Shown in pieces: positions 8,667 through 18,268 of a stretch of DNA of 64,000 nucleotides (its first letter is position 1; each line of letters opens with the position of its first letter). The notes under the pieces were generated by a model, which was given only the letters and a program-made list of their open reading frames with translations, had not been told where the DNA came from and did not search any database. The stretch is from Providencia sp. (GTDB taxonomy: Bacteria > Pseudomonadota > Gammaproteobacteria > Enterobacterales > Enterobacteriaceae), in the NCBI RefSeq assembly GCF_003533305.1, contig NZ_DOEH01000009.1, positions 186,001-250,000 on the forward strand, in the 5' to 3' direction. The translations under genes and the position numbers were made by a program.

Positions 8667-8825
8667 TGTGTCGGACAAGATTAACGTTTCATGTTTCCAT
8701 TTGAAAAAGTGCTAACTTGCTGTTTAATTTTTTTAAATGAATTCGATATCATGAGCTTTTGCCTAATAAAATCAATTTTAAATAATACGTTAATTATTGG
8801 ATAGCCATCGCGCTTTTTGTGCAGT

Positions 8826-9719
8826 TTAACGTGTAAACCATTTAGAACCCGCTACACAGATAATCACGCCGCAAGTAGAGGCAATCATGACACCGCTCAC
8901 TGTTTCATTTAATAACCAAGCAGAAAAAAGTAAGCCAAAAAATGGCTGGAATAATTGAAGCTGACTAACCCCTGTAATTCCCCCTTCTGCTAATCCTTTA
9001 TACCAAAAGAAAAAGCCTATTAGCATACTAAATAGCGAAACATAGATGAGTCCAATCCATGCATTTATTGGAATATTGGTTAAATTTTGAGGCCATAAAA
9101 TAATACTCAGAATTAGCATGAGTGGTAATGATATGACGAGAGCCCAGCAAATCACTTGCCAGCTACCTAGTTGTTTGGAGAGAACTGCACCTTCAGCATA
9201 TCCTAAACCACAAAGGATAATAGCGCTTACCATATACACATCACCGATAATAGAAATTTCCCCTTTTTGCATTAACGCGAAACTCATGACAAGCAGGCTT
9301 CCTAAAACAGCGAAAAACCAAAATATTTTGTTAGGACGTTCACCTGCACGTAGAGCACCAAATAAAGCTGTAATTAAAGGAAGTAAACCTAGGAATACAA
9401 TTGAGTGAGCAGAACTAACATGTTGTAAAGCAAGTGCAGTGAGAAAAGGAAAGCCAATAACAACACCTATTGCAACAATAGATAAAGGAATTAATTGTTT
9501 TTTATGTGGAATATTTTGTTGTAATACCATTAAAATAATTATCGCTAAAACGCCTGCAAAAATAGCTCTTAGAATAGTTAAAAAATCAGGAGGGAATCCA
9601 GCGATAGCAGCCTTTGTTGCTGGAAGTGAACCACTAAAAATAACGACACCTATAAAGCCATTCACCCATCCCCGAGATATATTTTTTTTATTGCTAATAA
9701 TTTTATCTGTACGTGCCAT
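8826..9719 (-). CDS. EamA/DMT-family exporter
   Basis: A 297-residue inner-membrane protein with ten predicted helices in two EamA repeats. The first repeat starts near GVVIFSGSLPATKAAIAGF, and the second carries IPINAWIGLIYVSLFSML and FQPFFGLLFSAWLLNETVSG. EamA proteins typically export amino acids or metabolites. It is divergent from a MocR-type regulator across a 91-base spacer holding an inverted repeat, so that regulator is the likely controller. Confidence 0.87.
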   Translation of the reverse strand: MARTDKIISNKKNISRGWVNGFIGVVIFSGSLPATKAAIAGFPPDFLTILRAIFAGVLAIIILMVLQQNIPHKKQLIPLSIVAIGVVIGFPFLTALALQHVSSAHSIVFLGLLPLITALFGALRAGERPNKIFWFFAVLGSLLVMSFALMQKGEISIIGDVYMVSAIILCGLGYAEGAVLSKQLGSWQVICWALVISLPLMLILSIILWPQNLTNIPINAWIGLIYVSLFSMLIGFFFWYKGLAEGGITGVSQLQLFQPFFGLLFSAWLLNETVSGVMIASTCGVIICVAGSKWFTR

Positions 9720-9775
9720 TAAATCGATTACCTATTGTTATTCCACTTGAGGTTAATAACGCTAATCCACATAAT

Positions 9776-9813
9776 CATGACAATCAATAAATTGTCATGG
9801 ATACAATTTCATG
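9776..9813. promoter_or_regulatory. candidate MocR operator between eamA and mocR
   Basis: CATGACAAT (9776-9784) and ATTGTCATG (9791-9799) form a perfect 9-base inverted repeat. A third related copy, AATTTCATG (9805-9813), lies 14 bases further on as a direct repeat and overlaps the mocR start codon. One inverted plus one direct repeat is a known layout for MocR/PdxR operators and suggests autoregulation. Confidence 0.5.
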
Positions 9814-11148
9814 AATCAACCTCGTTATCAGCAATATATAGATGAAATAGCAGCAAAAATTAGGGATGGAAAGCTAAAGCCGGGGACTCGATTATTAACT
9901 CATCGTGAATTCGCAAAACAAGAGCATATTTCATTGGTGACAGCGTCACGTATATATCATGGACTTATTGAGTTAGGTCTTGTGAGTGGTGAAATAGGAA
10001 GAGGGACTTTTGTTCGTGATATCAACTTATTACCTACTTTGAGTATTGAGCAGGATGTCACTGCTGAAATGCTAGATTTGAATTTTAGTTATCCAATTGC
10101 AAAAGAACAAACTCAACTTTTACGCAAATCTCTGCGTAAGCTCTCAGTTGGCGGCGATTTAGAAGGTTTACTATATTATCAGCAACACACTGGTCGTTTT
10201 CATGAACGTGCAGCTATTGCTAAATACCTCGTTCAGCAAGGGATAAAGCAGGCTTGTGCAGAGTCTACGGTACTTGTCAGTGGTGCTCAACATGGGCTTG
10301 TAACTATTGTATTAGGACTGTTTAATCCAGGGGATACTATTGCGGTAGATGCATTAACTTACCCAGGATTTAAAGCATTGGCAGATATCTATCACATTAA
10401 TTTAGTCGCAATTCCAATCTTAGAAAATGGGCCAAACTTAATAGAATTCGAGAAAATATGTCATCATCGTAAAATACAGGCTTATTTCACAATGCCGACA
10501 CTTCATAATCCCTTAGGATGGGTAATGAATTTGGCATCACGTAGAGCAGTTGTTAAGTTGGCAAGAAAATATAAATTTTTTCTAATAGAAGATGGTTCTT
10601 ATGCCTTTTTACATCGTCCAATACTACCCCCATTAGCGTCTTTAGCGCCCGATATTACTTTTTACACTACGGGTTTTTCAAAAAACATTGCGACAGGCTT
10701 ACGTGTTGGTGCTGTTGTTGCGCCAATTCAATATATTGAAAATATTGAGCGAATTATTCGTATTACTACATGGAATACACCTGCATTAACGACCGCAATT
10801 ATCTGTGATTGGATAGAAACTGGACAAGTTTTCAAGATTGAACGAGACAAACGACGTGATGCCCGAACTCGACAGGTAATTGCCAAGCAAGTTTTGGGTG
10901 AACTGCATTATATTGCACACCCATGCAGCTATTTTATTTGGATCCCATTACCTGAAGGGGTTCGTTCTGAAATGGTGATGAGTGAATTAAATCAACGAAA
11001 TATTGCAGTAAGTAGTGCCTCATCTTATTGCTCTACTGCTGTTGTCCCGCAAGCGCTTCGTGTTGCGATTAGTACCCTAACGTATGAAGAATTAACGTTG
11101 GCGTTACAAACTGTTAAGTCAGTCGTGGAGTATTCAATTGATTTGTAA
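9811..11148 (+). CDS. MocR/PdxR-family regulator (GntR HTH fused to aminotransferase fold)
   Basis: A 445-residue chimera: an N-terminal GntR winged helix (IRDGKLKPGTRLLTHREFAK, SLVTASRIYHGLIELG) and a fold-type-I aminotransferase domain that binds PLP as effector rather than catalyst. Landmarks include TVLVSGAQHGLVTIVLGLF, FTMPTLHNPLGWVM, FLIEDGSYAFL and the PLP-lysine segment FYTTGFSKNIATGLRVGAVV. It is divergent from the EamA exporter and probably regulates it, as in other MocR/transporter pairs. Confidence 0.9.
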   Translation: MNQPRYQQYIDEIAAKIRDGKLKPGTRLLTHREFAKQEHISLVTASRIYHGLIELGLVSGEIGRGTFVRDINLLPTLSIEQDVTAEMLDLNFSYPIAKEQTQLLRKSLRKLSVGGDLEGLLYYQQHTGRFHERAAIAKYLVQQGIKQACAESTVLVSGAQHGLVTIVLGLFNPGDTIAVDALTYPGFKALADIYHINLVAIPILENGPNLIEFEKICHHRKIQAYFTMPTLHNPLGWVMNLASRRAVVKLARKYKFFLIEDGSYAFLHRPILPPLASLAPDITFYTTGFSKNIATGLRVGAVVAPIQYIENIERIIRITTWNTPALTTAIICDWIETGQVFKIERDKRRDARTRQVIAKQVLGELHYIAHPCSYFIWIPLPEGVRSEMVMSELNQRNIAVSSASSYCSTAVVPQALRVAISTLTYEELTLALQTVKSVVEYSIDL

Positions 11149-11228
11149 TAGCGCATTATCGGTGTGATAGTCTCTCATTTATTACTGCATACTAATGAAA
11201 TTAGACAATAAATAAGTAGAGAATCCTT

Positions 11229-11615
11229 ATGTTGAAACACCTTGTGGCTATTGCGAGCCAATACGCAAAACCGGCTACATTTAATGGCTACATTGAGTGT
11301 GGACATGTAGCCGCGGCATTAGAAACAGAGGACGGCTCAATATATAGCGGGATTAGTATTGATTCTGCTTGTTCTCTGGGCTTTTGTGCCGAACATGCGG
11401 CAGTGGCTGAAATGTTGAAAGAGGGGAAGTCGGTCATAAAAGCGATTGTTGCGGTTGATGCATCCGGTAGTATTATTCCTCCTTGTGGGCGTTGTCGTGA
11501 ATTATTGAGTCAACTATCGAATAAAAGCAAAGATACAATAGTTGGTGTAAATGATACAACTCAAGTCACCTTAGGGCAGTTAATGCCTTATGATTGGAAA
11601 AAAGAACGACTTTAA
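11229..11615 (+). CDS. cytidine deaminase-family protein, short (blasticidin-S-deaminase-like)
   Basis: A 128-residue zinc deaminase. The zinc/proton-shuttle motif CAEHAA (C53, E55) and PPCGRCRE (C86, C89) are intact. The size is that of homotetrameric cytidine deaminases and of blasticidin-S deaminase, not the 294-residue E. coli Cdd. The C-terminus GQLMPYDWKKERL recalls the latter group. A Nudix hydrolase gene follows after 19 bases, suggesting joint handling of a nucleoside or nucleotide. Cytidine itself or a nucleoside antibiotic are both possible substrates. Confidence 0.88.
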   Translation: MLKHLVAIASQYAKPATFNGYIECGHVAAALETEDGSIYSGISIDSACSLGFCAEHAAVAEMLKEGKSVIKAIVAVDASGSIIPPCGRCRELLSQLSNKSKDTIVGVNDTTQVTLGQLMPYDWKKERL

Positions 11616-11634
11616 CATTATGGAGGACAAACCG

Positions 11635-12099
11635 ATGAATAAAGAGGTTAAGCATTTCACTGCAACAGCAATGATCCGTAATACTAATGGTGATTTTTTG
11701 TTACATGAACACCGTAAATTAGGTTTCTGGTTACCACCAGGGGGACATATTGATCCCAATGAGGAACCTCAGGAAACGGTAGTTCGTGAGGTTTTGGAAG
11801 AAACCGGTCTTATGTGTCGTGTGATTAATTGTGGGCATCCTTTTAAGCATCAAGTGAGTAATTCATCTCATACACAATCGTTACCAATGCCGCTGGCTAT
11901 TTTAAAAGAATTTATTGCGGATAAAAAAAAGGGCGACCATTGGCATATTGATATGGTGTATTTATGTGAATTGAACTCTTATGATGAAAAGCCTGCTGAT
12001 GAATTTCATTGGGTACCATTTCATGAACTCGCTAACTTAAACATTCCTGATGATGTTATTGAGTTAGCGAATATGGTGAATGAGTATTATCAAAAGTGA
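11635..12099 (+). CDS. Nudix hydrolase
   Basis: A 154-residue hydrolase of nucleoside diphosphates linked to another moiety. The full Nudix box GX5EX7REUXEEXGU is present at residues 37-59 (GHIDPNEEPQ then REVLEETGL). I start at ATG 11635 because GGAGG at 11622-11626 is well placed; the longer frame to 11590 would overlap the deaminase. It follows the deaminase directly and probably shares its transcript. The substrate is unknown. Confidence 0.9.
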   Translation: MNKEVKHFTATAMIRNTNGDFLLHEHRKLGFWLPPGGHIDPNEEPQETVVREVLEETGLMCRVINCGHPFKHQVSNSSHTQSLPMPLAILKEFIADKKKGDHWHIDMVYLCELNSYDEKPADEFHWVPFHELANLNIPDDVIELANMVNEYYQK

Positions 12100-12108
12100 T
12101 AAAACAGG

Positions 12109-12723
12109 CTATTGAATATTAAAAAAGAGGAGCGAAATACCTAGTAATATCAATAATAAGCCAATTATTTTATCTACAATAAATTGATATTTTAATATTT
12201 TCACTCTAATAAGTGGTGCCGCGAAAAATATTGCGATAAGACTAAACCAAACCCAATGAACAAAAGAGATAAATAAGCCATAACTGAAATTTAAGAGTAA
12301 TGAATTTCCGGATTGAATCACTTGAGTATAAACAGAAACAACAAAAAACATTGTTTTCGGGTTCAATGCATTCGTGAGGAAGCCATTTTTAAAGGCAGCG
12401 AATACTGAGAGTGAGGATACGGTTTCATTAGTAGCACTGATTTTGGATTTGTTGGTAAATGATTTAAAACCAATATAAATCAGATATGCGACACCTAATA
12501 ATTTAATGCCAAAAAATAGCATAGGTGAATTCATAATGATGAACGTAACACCAAAAATAGTATACAACACATGAACTTGAACGCCAATGGCAATACCTAA
12601 TGCACAAATTAAACCTATTTTTGTTCCATAGCTGTAACTGTTTCGTGTCACCATAGCGAAATCAGGCCCAGGGCTTATCACGGCTAAAATAGTGATAGTG
12701 GCTACTGCAATTATTTCATTCAT
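12109..12723 (-). CDS. LysE/RhtB-family amino acid exporter
   Basis: A 204-residue inner-membrane exporter with six hydrophobic helices. It carries the family N-terminal motif VISPGPDFAMVTRNS and the later NGFLTNALNPKTMFFVVSVY. It is convergent with the Nudix gene (10 bases apart) and divergent from a GcvA-type LysR gene, the usual LysE/regulator layout. The exported amino acid cannot be inferred. Confidence 0.9.
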   Translation of the reverse strand: MNEIIAVATITILAVISPGPDFAMVTRNSYSYGTKIGLICALGIAIGVQVHVLYTIFGVTFIIMNSPMLFFGIKLLGVAYLIYIGFKSFTNKSKISATNETVSSLSVFAAFKNGFLTNALNPKTMFFVVSVYTQVIQSGNSLLLNFSYGLFISFVHWVWFSLIAIFFAAPLIRVKILKYQFIVDKIIGLLLILLGISLLFFNIQ

Positions 12724-12841
12724 ATTACGTTCCTAAAGATGATGAAAACTGACCTAATTGTTTAGTTAAATGAATCATATCGAATTATTTATTGTTTTTA
12801 TTATCAATGGATTGACGTTATTTGAAAAACGATTTATTCTG

Positions 12842-12863
12842 ACAAAAACCTGTAAGTTTTTGT
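12842..12863. promoter_or_regulatory. inverted repeat just upstream of lysR
   Basis: ACAAAAAC (12842-12849) and GTTTTTGT (12856-12863) form an 8-base perfect inverted repeat ending 9 bases before the LysR start. It could be an autoregulatory site or an mRNA hairpin near the ribosome binding site. Confidence 0.35.
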
Positions 12864-12872
12864 TACCGATAA

Positions 12873-13772
12873 ATGATGAAATTACCTCCTCTAGCTTCAC
12901 TACATTTTTTTGATGTTGCTGCGCGCTGTGGTAGCTTTGTAAAAGCAGCGCAAGAGCTGCACGTCACGCATAGCGCTATTAGTCGGCAAATTAGGCTATT
13001 AGAAGAGCACTTAGGATTTGCGTTATTTGAGCGACGAAATAGAGCTGTATTTCTGACATCAGAAGGGAAACTGTTGTTTCAAACTACCTCGAGTATGTTT
13101 GAGCAGTTGAGTGCAACTGTTAACTTGCTCAATGAGAAAATCGAATCGAATGTTGTTAGTTTGTCTTGTGAGCCGACAATTGCAATGAAATGGCTTATTC
13201 CACGGTTGACCGATTTTTATCAACAATATCCACATATTACAGTGCATCTTATTGCTGCTGGTGGCGCTATTGATTTTACCAAAACAGGTGTTGACCTAGC
13301 GTTAAGGCGTAATGATTTTAAATGGCATGACGATATTTATGCCGTTAAAGTTTGTACTGAACGAATGGGATTAATCCAACGACCTGATTATAAAAATAGT
13401 AATTGTTCAGATGATATAACATTGCTAAGTACGACATCTAGACCTAATGCATGGCAAACTTGGCAACAACTGACAGGGATCGATTTTAGTCAAAATAAAA
13501 AAATCGCTTATGAGCATTTCTATCTTTGTATCCAAGCTGCACTTGCTGGGCAAGGTGTTACATTAGCGTCGTTCTTAATGGTTGTGGATGAAATTGCATC
13601 AAAGCAATTAATTGCGCCAGTAGGATTTATTGAAGAAGGTTCCGCTTATTATTTATTAGCGCAAAAAGCGCCCCCACCTGATAGTGCTATCGAGATTTTC
13701 ATGAAATGGTTAACCGAACGTATTAATGAAAGTTTGTTTATTACTATGAATGATAAGTATCAAAAAAAATAA
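12873..13772 (+). CDS. LysR-family regulator, GcvA-like
   Basis: A 299-residue LysR protein with the GcvA-like start MKLPPLASLHFFDVAARCGS. Its HTH (FVKAAQELHVTHSAISRQIR) and FALFERRNRAVFLTSEGKLL precede the effector domain. It is divergent from the LysE exporter, which it probably activates in response to the amino acid it exports. ATG 12873 and 12876 are both possible starts. Confidence 0.9.
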   Translation: MMKLPPLASLHFFDVAARCGSFVKAAQELHVTHSAISRQIRLLEEHLGFALFERRNRAVFLTSEGKLLFQTTSSMFEQLSATVNLLNEKIESNVVSLSCEPTIAMKWLIPRLTDFYQQYPHITVHLIAAGGAIDFTKTGVDLALRRNDFKWHDDIYAVKVCTERMGLIQRPDYKNSNCSDDITLLSTTSRPNAWQTWQQLTGIDFSQNKKIAYEHFYLCIQAALAGQGVTLASFLMVVDEIASKQLIAPVGFIEEGSAYYLLAQKAPPPDSAIEIFMKWLTERINESLFITMNDKYQKK

Positions 13773-13890
13773 TTATTTGGTTATATATTCAGCTAATCTC
13801 CCTGTAAAACAAAGAATTTATGACATAACCATTTCCGAGCGTGTTATTATTTCTCTATTACGATTTGGTGTCTTTACGTTGGAGTTAATA

Positions 13891-14994
13891 ATGAGCAAGT
13901 TACGGGTTGGTGTGATTTTTGGTGGTAAGTCGACAGAGCACGAAGTTTCTCTGCAATCAGCCAAAAATATTATTAATGGTCTCGACCGCAATAAATTTGA
14001 TGTATGCCTTCTTGGTATTAATAAAGAAGGTCAATGGCATGAATACAATGAAACAGATTTTTTATTGCATGGTAATGACCCGTCCCGTATCGCTTTAAAC
14101 ACGCCTAAACGCAGTGTTGCTATTGTTCCTGGTAAAACCTGCGATCAGTTTATTTCGCTAGAAGATGCTAAACCGTTACCGCAAATCGATGTTATTTTTC
14201 CTATTGTTCACGGTAACTTAGGTGAAGATGGCTCGTTGCAAGGGCTTTTACGTATGGCTAACTTACCTTTTGTTGGCCCCGGCGTATTAGGCTCATCGGC
14301 TTGTATGGATAAAGATGTCACAAAACGATTATTAAGAGATGCGGGGCTAAAAATAGCACCATTTATTACCATAGCGAAAAATGAAAGAGAAGCCATTAGC
14401 TATGAAACAACGGTATCTAAGCTTGGTTTGCCTTTATTTATCAAGCCTGCAAATCAAGGCTCTTCAGTGGGTATTAGTAAGATAAATACTGAAAAAGAGT
14501 TTTACGAAGCACTTGATTTTGCTTTCTTATTCGATATTAAAGTCCTGATTGAAAGTGCAGTAAAAGGGCGCGAAATTGAGTGTGCAGTGTTAGGAAATGA
14601 TGAACCATTGGCCAGCCCATGTGGTGAAATTGTTCTGCATGATAGTTTTTATGCCTACCATACTAAATATATTGATGAGAATGGTGCCTCTGTTGTTGCG
14701 CCGGCTCAGCTAGATGATGTTGTCAGTGAGAATATTAGAGCAATTGCTTTAGCGGCTTATCGTGCGCTTAATTGTCGTGGAATGTCTCGCGTAGATGTAT
14801 TTTTGACTGAAGATAATGATGTTATTATCAATGAAATTAATACACTGCCAGGATTTACGAATATCAGCATGTATCCTAAACTCTGGCAGCAAGGCGGTAT
14901 GACATACCAACAGCTTATTAGTCGCTTAATTGAGTTGGGTATTGAAAGTTATCAGCAAACTGCATCATTAAAAACCGTCTGCGACCCTCAATAG
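13891..14994 (+). CDS. ddlA: D-alanine--D-alanine ligase A
   Basis: Joins two D-alanines with ATP to supply the peptidoglycan stem terminus, in the cytoplasm. Recognised by VGVIFGGKSTEHEVSLQSAK at the N-terminus, LPFVGPGVLGSSACMDKDV, LFIKPANQGSSVGISK (ATP grasp), SRVDVFLTEDNDVIINEINT and LPGFTNISMYPKLW. The 367 residues match E. coli DdlA (364). The open frame reaches back to 13750, inside the LysR gene, but GGAG at 13881-13884 marks ATG 13891. It is convergent with an alpha/beta hydrolase. Confidence 0.95.
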   Translation: MSKLRVGVIFGGKSTEHEVSLQSAKNIINGLDRNKFDVCLLGINKEGQWHEYNETDFLLHGNDPSRIALNTPKRSVAIVPGKTCDQFISLEDAKPLPQIDVIFPIVHGNLGEDGSLQGLLRMANLPFVGPGVLGSSACMDKDVTKRLLRDAGLKIAPFITIAKNEREAISYETTVSKLGLPLFIKPANQGSSVGISKINTEKEFYEALDFAFLFDIKVLIESAVKGREIECAVLGNDEPLASPCGEIVLHDSFYAYHTKYIDENGASVVAPAQLDDVVSENIRAIALAAYRALNCRGMSRVDVFLTEDNDVIINEINTLPGFTNISMYPKLWQQGGMTYQQLISRLIELGIESYQQTASLKTVCDPQ

Positions 14995-15004
14995 TTTTTA
15001 TTAT

Positions 15005-15036
15005 ATTGCCGACTTTTATTAAAATAAGTCGGCAAT
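15005..15036. terminator. bidirectional hairpin after ddlA
   Basis: ATTGCCGACTT (15005-15015) pairs with AAGTCGGCAAT (15026-15036), an 11-base stem between convergent genes. The U-tracts are interrupted (AATTTCAATTTT on the plus strand). Confidence 0.65.
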
Positions 15037-15059
15037 AATTTCAATTTTCTAATTTATTT

Positions 15060-16118
15060 CTATGAACATTGTGGTTGCCAATGATCTGGAACGGTAACTT
15101 GTCGGTGTTTTATCCAATCAATAATAAAGGCTAAGGAATTTGATGTATAAGCATCACGGCCTAAATAAAGAAAATAAGTTTGTTTCCACCAAGGCCATTG
15201 TTCCACTAATTGATAATTAAACCAAGATGCATTGAGTAAGCCGTGGGTGCCATTTTTAATTAGTACAACATCACTATTAGGATTATTCGCAAGTAAACGC
15301 TTATAACGGCAAGCATCGTTTTTTGCATCTACATTTAAATCTTCGCTTCCCCAGATTGCTAAAATTCGTCCGCTCATGAGTGGAATATCTTTTGATGAGT
15401 CATTGAGGTAATTGTTAACGACAAATTTAAAACGATCTGGTGTCATATCTGGACTAGTTTTGGGATCATGTGAGCCCGTAGCGCCAAAAATATCATCATC
15501 AAGTTTCAGTTGGTTAGTGATATGTTGTTCTATCTCATCATGAGAAATTCCCGTTTGATTTAGGCGCATTCGATAATAAAATGCCCCTTGATCGCGCCAG
15601 TTTATTGCACCGCCGATAATGATTGAGAAATCTGGATGACTTTTGGCAGCGGCAATAGGGATGACCCATCCCGCCTGTGAAAAACCTAAATAGCCAATTT
15701 GTGTTATAGGGGCAGGATATTTTTCACGTAACAAGGTTAATGCAGCTTGTACTTCATTTGCTCGCTCTTCCATTCCTTGCGTTAGCCAGTTCCCCGAGCT
15801 TTCCCCAACTCCAGCTTTATCCCAACTAAATACACCAATTCCATTTTCGACAAGTGTATTGATTAAAGGGAGGTAACTGTCATTTGAAAATCGATTTTGA
15901 GGTCCATCACCATGAATAAAAATAGCAATAGCGTTTGGTGTTTCTGATTTTGGTAATACGAGCGTTCCTGAAAGAGAATTATTATTAGCTTTAAATTGAA
16001 TTTCAACCAGTCTAGTTTTGTCTAAATCAAAATCATCAATATTGCTCGTAAAAATAATAGCCAAAGACGCCAGTATGGCAAGGAGCACTAAATATAAGAA
16101 AAACCGCTTTATTTTCAT
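15060..16118 (-). CDS. membrane-anchored alpha/beta hydrolase
   Basis: A 352-residue serine hydrolase. A hydrophobic N-terminal segment (FFLYLVLLAILASLAIIF, residues 6-23) acts as an uncleaved anchor or signal, placing the domain outside the inner membrane. Catalytic landmarks are AIFIHGDGPQNR (oxyanion HG), the nucleophile elbow LGFSQAGW (S147), an Asp in AIWGSEDLNVD and a His in IKNGTHGLLN. The family includes esterases and peptidases, and the substrate is unknown. It stands alone. Confidence 0.82.
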   Translation of the reverse strand: MKIKRFFLYLVLLAILASLAIIFTSNIDDFDLDKTRLVEIQFKANNNSLSGTLVLPKSETPNAIAIFIHGDGPQNRFSNDSYLPLINTLVENGIGVFSWDKAGVGESSGNWLTQGMEERANEVQAALTLLREKYPAPITQIGYLGFSQAGWVIPIAAAKSHPDFSIIIGGAINWRDQGAFYYRMRLNQTGISHDEIEQHITNQLKLDDDIFGATGSHDPKTSPDMTPDRFKFVVNNYLNDSSKDIPLMSGRILAIWGSEDLNVDAKNDACRYKRLLANNPNSDVVLIKNGTHGLLNASWFNYQLVEQWPWWKQTYFLYLGRDAYTSNSLAFIIDWIKHRQVTVPDHWQPQCS

Positions 16119-16217
16119 AGCGTAAACCTAAATAACGATCAATTTGGTTTGGAACCAATTTTGATGGCTAATGGTTCCAGTAACAGTATGTTATGTCAAT
16201 CGTATTAGTTTAAATGA

Positions 16218-16991
16218 CTATTTACACCAGACGTAATTGATATAGCGGAAGAGGGGTTCAAAACCAAATTTCTTATACAAATCAAACCCAGCTTCGGATG
16301 CATCAAGGAAGCAGTGTTCAACACCTTGTTGGCGGCAAAATGCTAATGCATAGTCAATAAGTTGAGACGCATAACCTTTGCCCTGATATCTAGGCTCTGT
16401 TCCAATATCATCAAACCGCGCGAGTGGTCCTTCAATCGTCACTGTCATCGAGGTGGCAGGTTCTCCATCTACAAGCAGCACTAAATGGAATTGTGGTGCG
16501 CCTTGCTGTAATGCATCTTCGTGATAACGCACATACTCATTAATAACTTGATCATGTTCTTCGGATAAATAAAATGCAGAAACAAGAGGTTTAGCCCATA
16601 AAGAAAGATCGTGATTGGCAACGACGATATCGACCTGATTAGCAGGCAAGGCTACTTCACGTTGTTTATCTAAAGATAATGCCATTGCCGTTGTGACGCT
16701 GTCACGTTCATAGTTTAACGCTTCGGCTTCAGTAATAACTTGTGGCAACATTTCTTCAGGAATAACCAAAGTATGGTTTTTCTTTTGTGCAACAAATAGG
16801 TTATGCGCTTGCATAAAGGTATGAATAGTCGAATCTGGCTGCAAATAAATAAAGTTAAACGCTGGGGAGTTTAACGGTGTCAGATAACAAATGGTATGCT
16901 GTTCAATTTGGATGCTATGCTCACAAATGGAGCTCCAAAATGTTTTTTCAATAGATTGGTAGTGTCTTAAATAGTAAAGCGGAATATTCAT
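16218..16991 (-). CDS. GNAT acetyltransferase (paralogue of 23724-24509)
   Basis: A 257-residue protein with a unique N-terminal half (SPAFNFIYLQPDSTIHTF) and a C-terminal GNAT domain with ARFDDIGTEPRYQGKGYASQ, LIDYALAFCRQQGVEHCFLD and YKKFGFEPLFRYI. Its layout and sequence match the gene at 23724-24509, so the two are duplicates. It lies 2 bases downstream of the FAD oxidoreductase gene and is surely cotranscribed with it. The oxidoreductase product or another amine could be its acceptor, but this is not shown. Confidence 0.85.
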   Translation of the reverse strand: MNIPLYYLRHYQSIEKTFWSSICEHSIQIEQHTICYLTPLNSPAFNFIYLQPDSTIHTFMQAHNLFVAQKKNHTLVIPEEMLPQVITEAEALNYERDSVTTAMALSLDKQREVALPANQVDIVVANHDLSLWAKPLVSAFYLSEEHDQVINEYVRYHEDALQQGAPQFHLVLLVDGEPATSMTVTIEGPLARFDDIGTEPRYQGKGYASQLIDYALAFCRQQGVEHCFLDASEAGFDLYKKFGFEPLFRYINYVWCK

Positions 16992-16993
16992 TC

Positions 16994-18094
16994 TCAGTTA
17001 CCTGAAGCAAAACGTGTTAATCGATATGGGCTTAATGCAGCTTGTTTAATCCCATCTATGATCTCTTCTTTCGCTAATTTACATATCAAGGGGGCTAAGG
17101 TAATAGCTGCATGCATACTGATAATATATAAACCCTCAAAATCATCAACATTTCCGACAATTGGCATCTCATCTTTTGGCATAGGTCGCATTCCTATGTA
17201 AGCTTTTTCAAGATTAAGGGCATCCGTACCTATAAAGGATTTCTTTATTGTTGTTAAGGCATTTTGTGCGATAGCAACTTCACTGTCTTCAAGGCGGTCA
17301 CTAATAAAATCTTCAGCGCACAGAATTTTACTTGATGATACAGGGCGTAACTCCATTTCTGGTGTTGAAATAATGTGATTAATAAAAGATTGTTCAGTTG
17401 GATTATTATAATGGACAATGATTGATGGTGACGCAGTTATTGGAAGTGAAACTAGTAATGACTGAGCTAATTCAATTGCGCCAACACCAGCGGTGATAAT
17501 AATTTGATCGGCGCTGAACGTACCTTTGTTTGTTATCGCTCCATGTATTTTATGATTATGGTGTTCAAGAGCTAGAACTTCATGTTCTGGTAGGTAATTT
17601 ACACCTCGTGCAATTGCTTCAGTTAGCAGCGTCTGGGTAGCGTGTACAGGGTCAACAAAACCTTCATCTGCTGAAAATGCGGCAACTTCAGGCAAAGACA
17701 GTAACTGAGGTTCTATTAACTGTAATTCACTTTTAGTTAGCGCTTTAATATTAAACCCTGTTTTCTGGTGGCTATGAATGAACTCATGGGTCGCCGCATC
17801 TGTTTCGTGCCAACTTATGGCGCCAGACCAATTAATATTAAGTTTACCCTGGGTAAGACTGTCAAGGTTTCGCCATTCTGTTAAGGCTTGCTGACGTAAT
17901 TTACTGTAACCGTCAGGGCGGCCATAGGAGACATTTAACCATGCAAAAGAGTGCTGTGTTACACCTTCAGCCGCTTGCTGTTTGTCTATCAGCGTAATTT
18001 TACCTTTATAGTGATGGGATAAATACCAAGCGAGCGTGGTTCCTACAATCCCTGCACCAATAATAATTATGCTGTTATTTTGTTTTGAAATCAT
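16994..18094 (-). CDS. FAD-dependent oxidoreductase (DAO family)
   Basis: A 366-residue flavoenzyme of the D-amino-acid-oxidase/glycine-oxidase superfamily. The N-terminal Rossmann motif reads IIIGAGIVGTTLAWYLSHHY. A second landmark is QIIITAGVGAIELAQ, and the C-terminal YIGMRPMPKDEMPIVGNV is the usual substrate/FAD end motif. Such enzymes oxidise the C-N bond of amino acids or amines. It heads a two-gene operon with a GNAT gene and is divergent from a PhzF-like gene across 174 bases. Confidence 0.87.
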   Translation of the reverse strand: MISKQNNSIIIIGAGIVGTTLAWYLSHHYKGKITLIDKQQAAEGVTQHSFAWLNVSYGRPDGYSKLRQQALTEWRNLDSLTQGKLNINWSGAISWHETDAATHEFIHSHQKTGFNIKALTKSELQLIEPQLLSLPEVAAFSADEGFVDPVHATQTLLTEAIARGVNYLPEHEVLALEHHNHKIHGAITNKGTFSADQIIITAGVGAIELAQSLLVSLPITASPSIIVHYNNPTEQSFINHIISTPEMELRPVSSSKILCAEDFISDRLEDSEVAIAQNALTTIKKSFIGTDALNLEKAYIGMRPMPKDEMPIVGNVDDFEGLYIISMHAAITLAPLICKLAKEEIIDGIKQAALSPYRLTRFASGN

Positions 18095-18268
18095 GTGTTA
18101 CCTGAATATTAAGGGCCAAATTAATGAGCAAAGCGTTTGGTCATTCAACCTGCGCATTTTTTTATTAATTATATGAATAATCAGTCTGTTATTATATCAA
18201 CAAAGCATTAACCAGGCTGGTATTATTATTTAGGCGTAAATTGCAACCATAAGTTAAATAAGGTAAAA

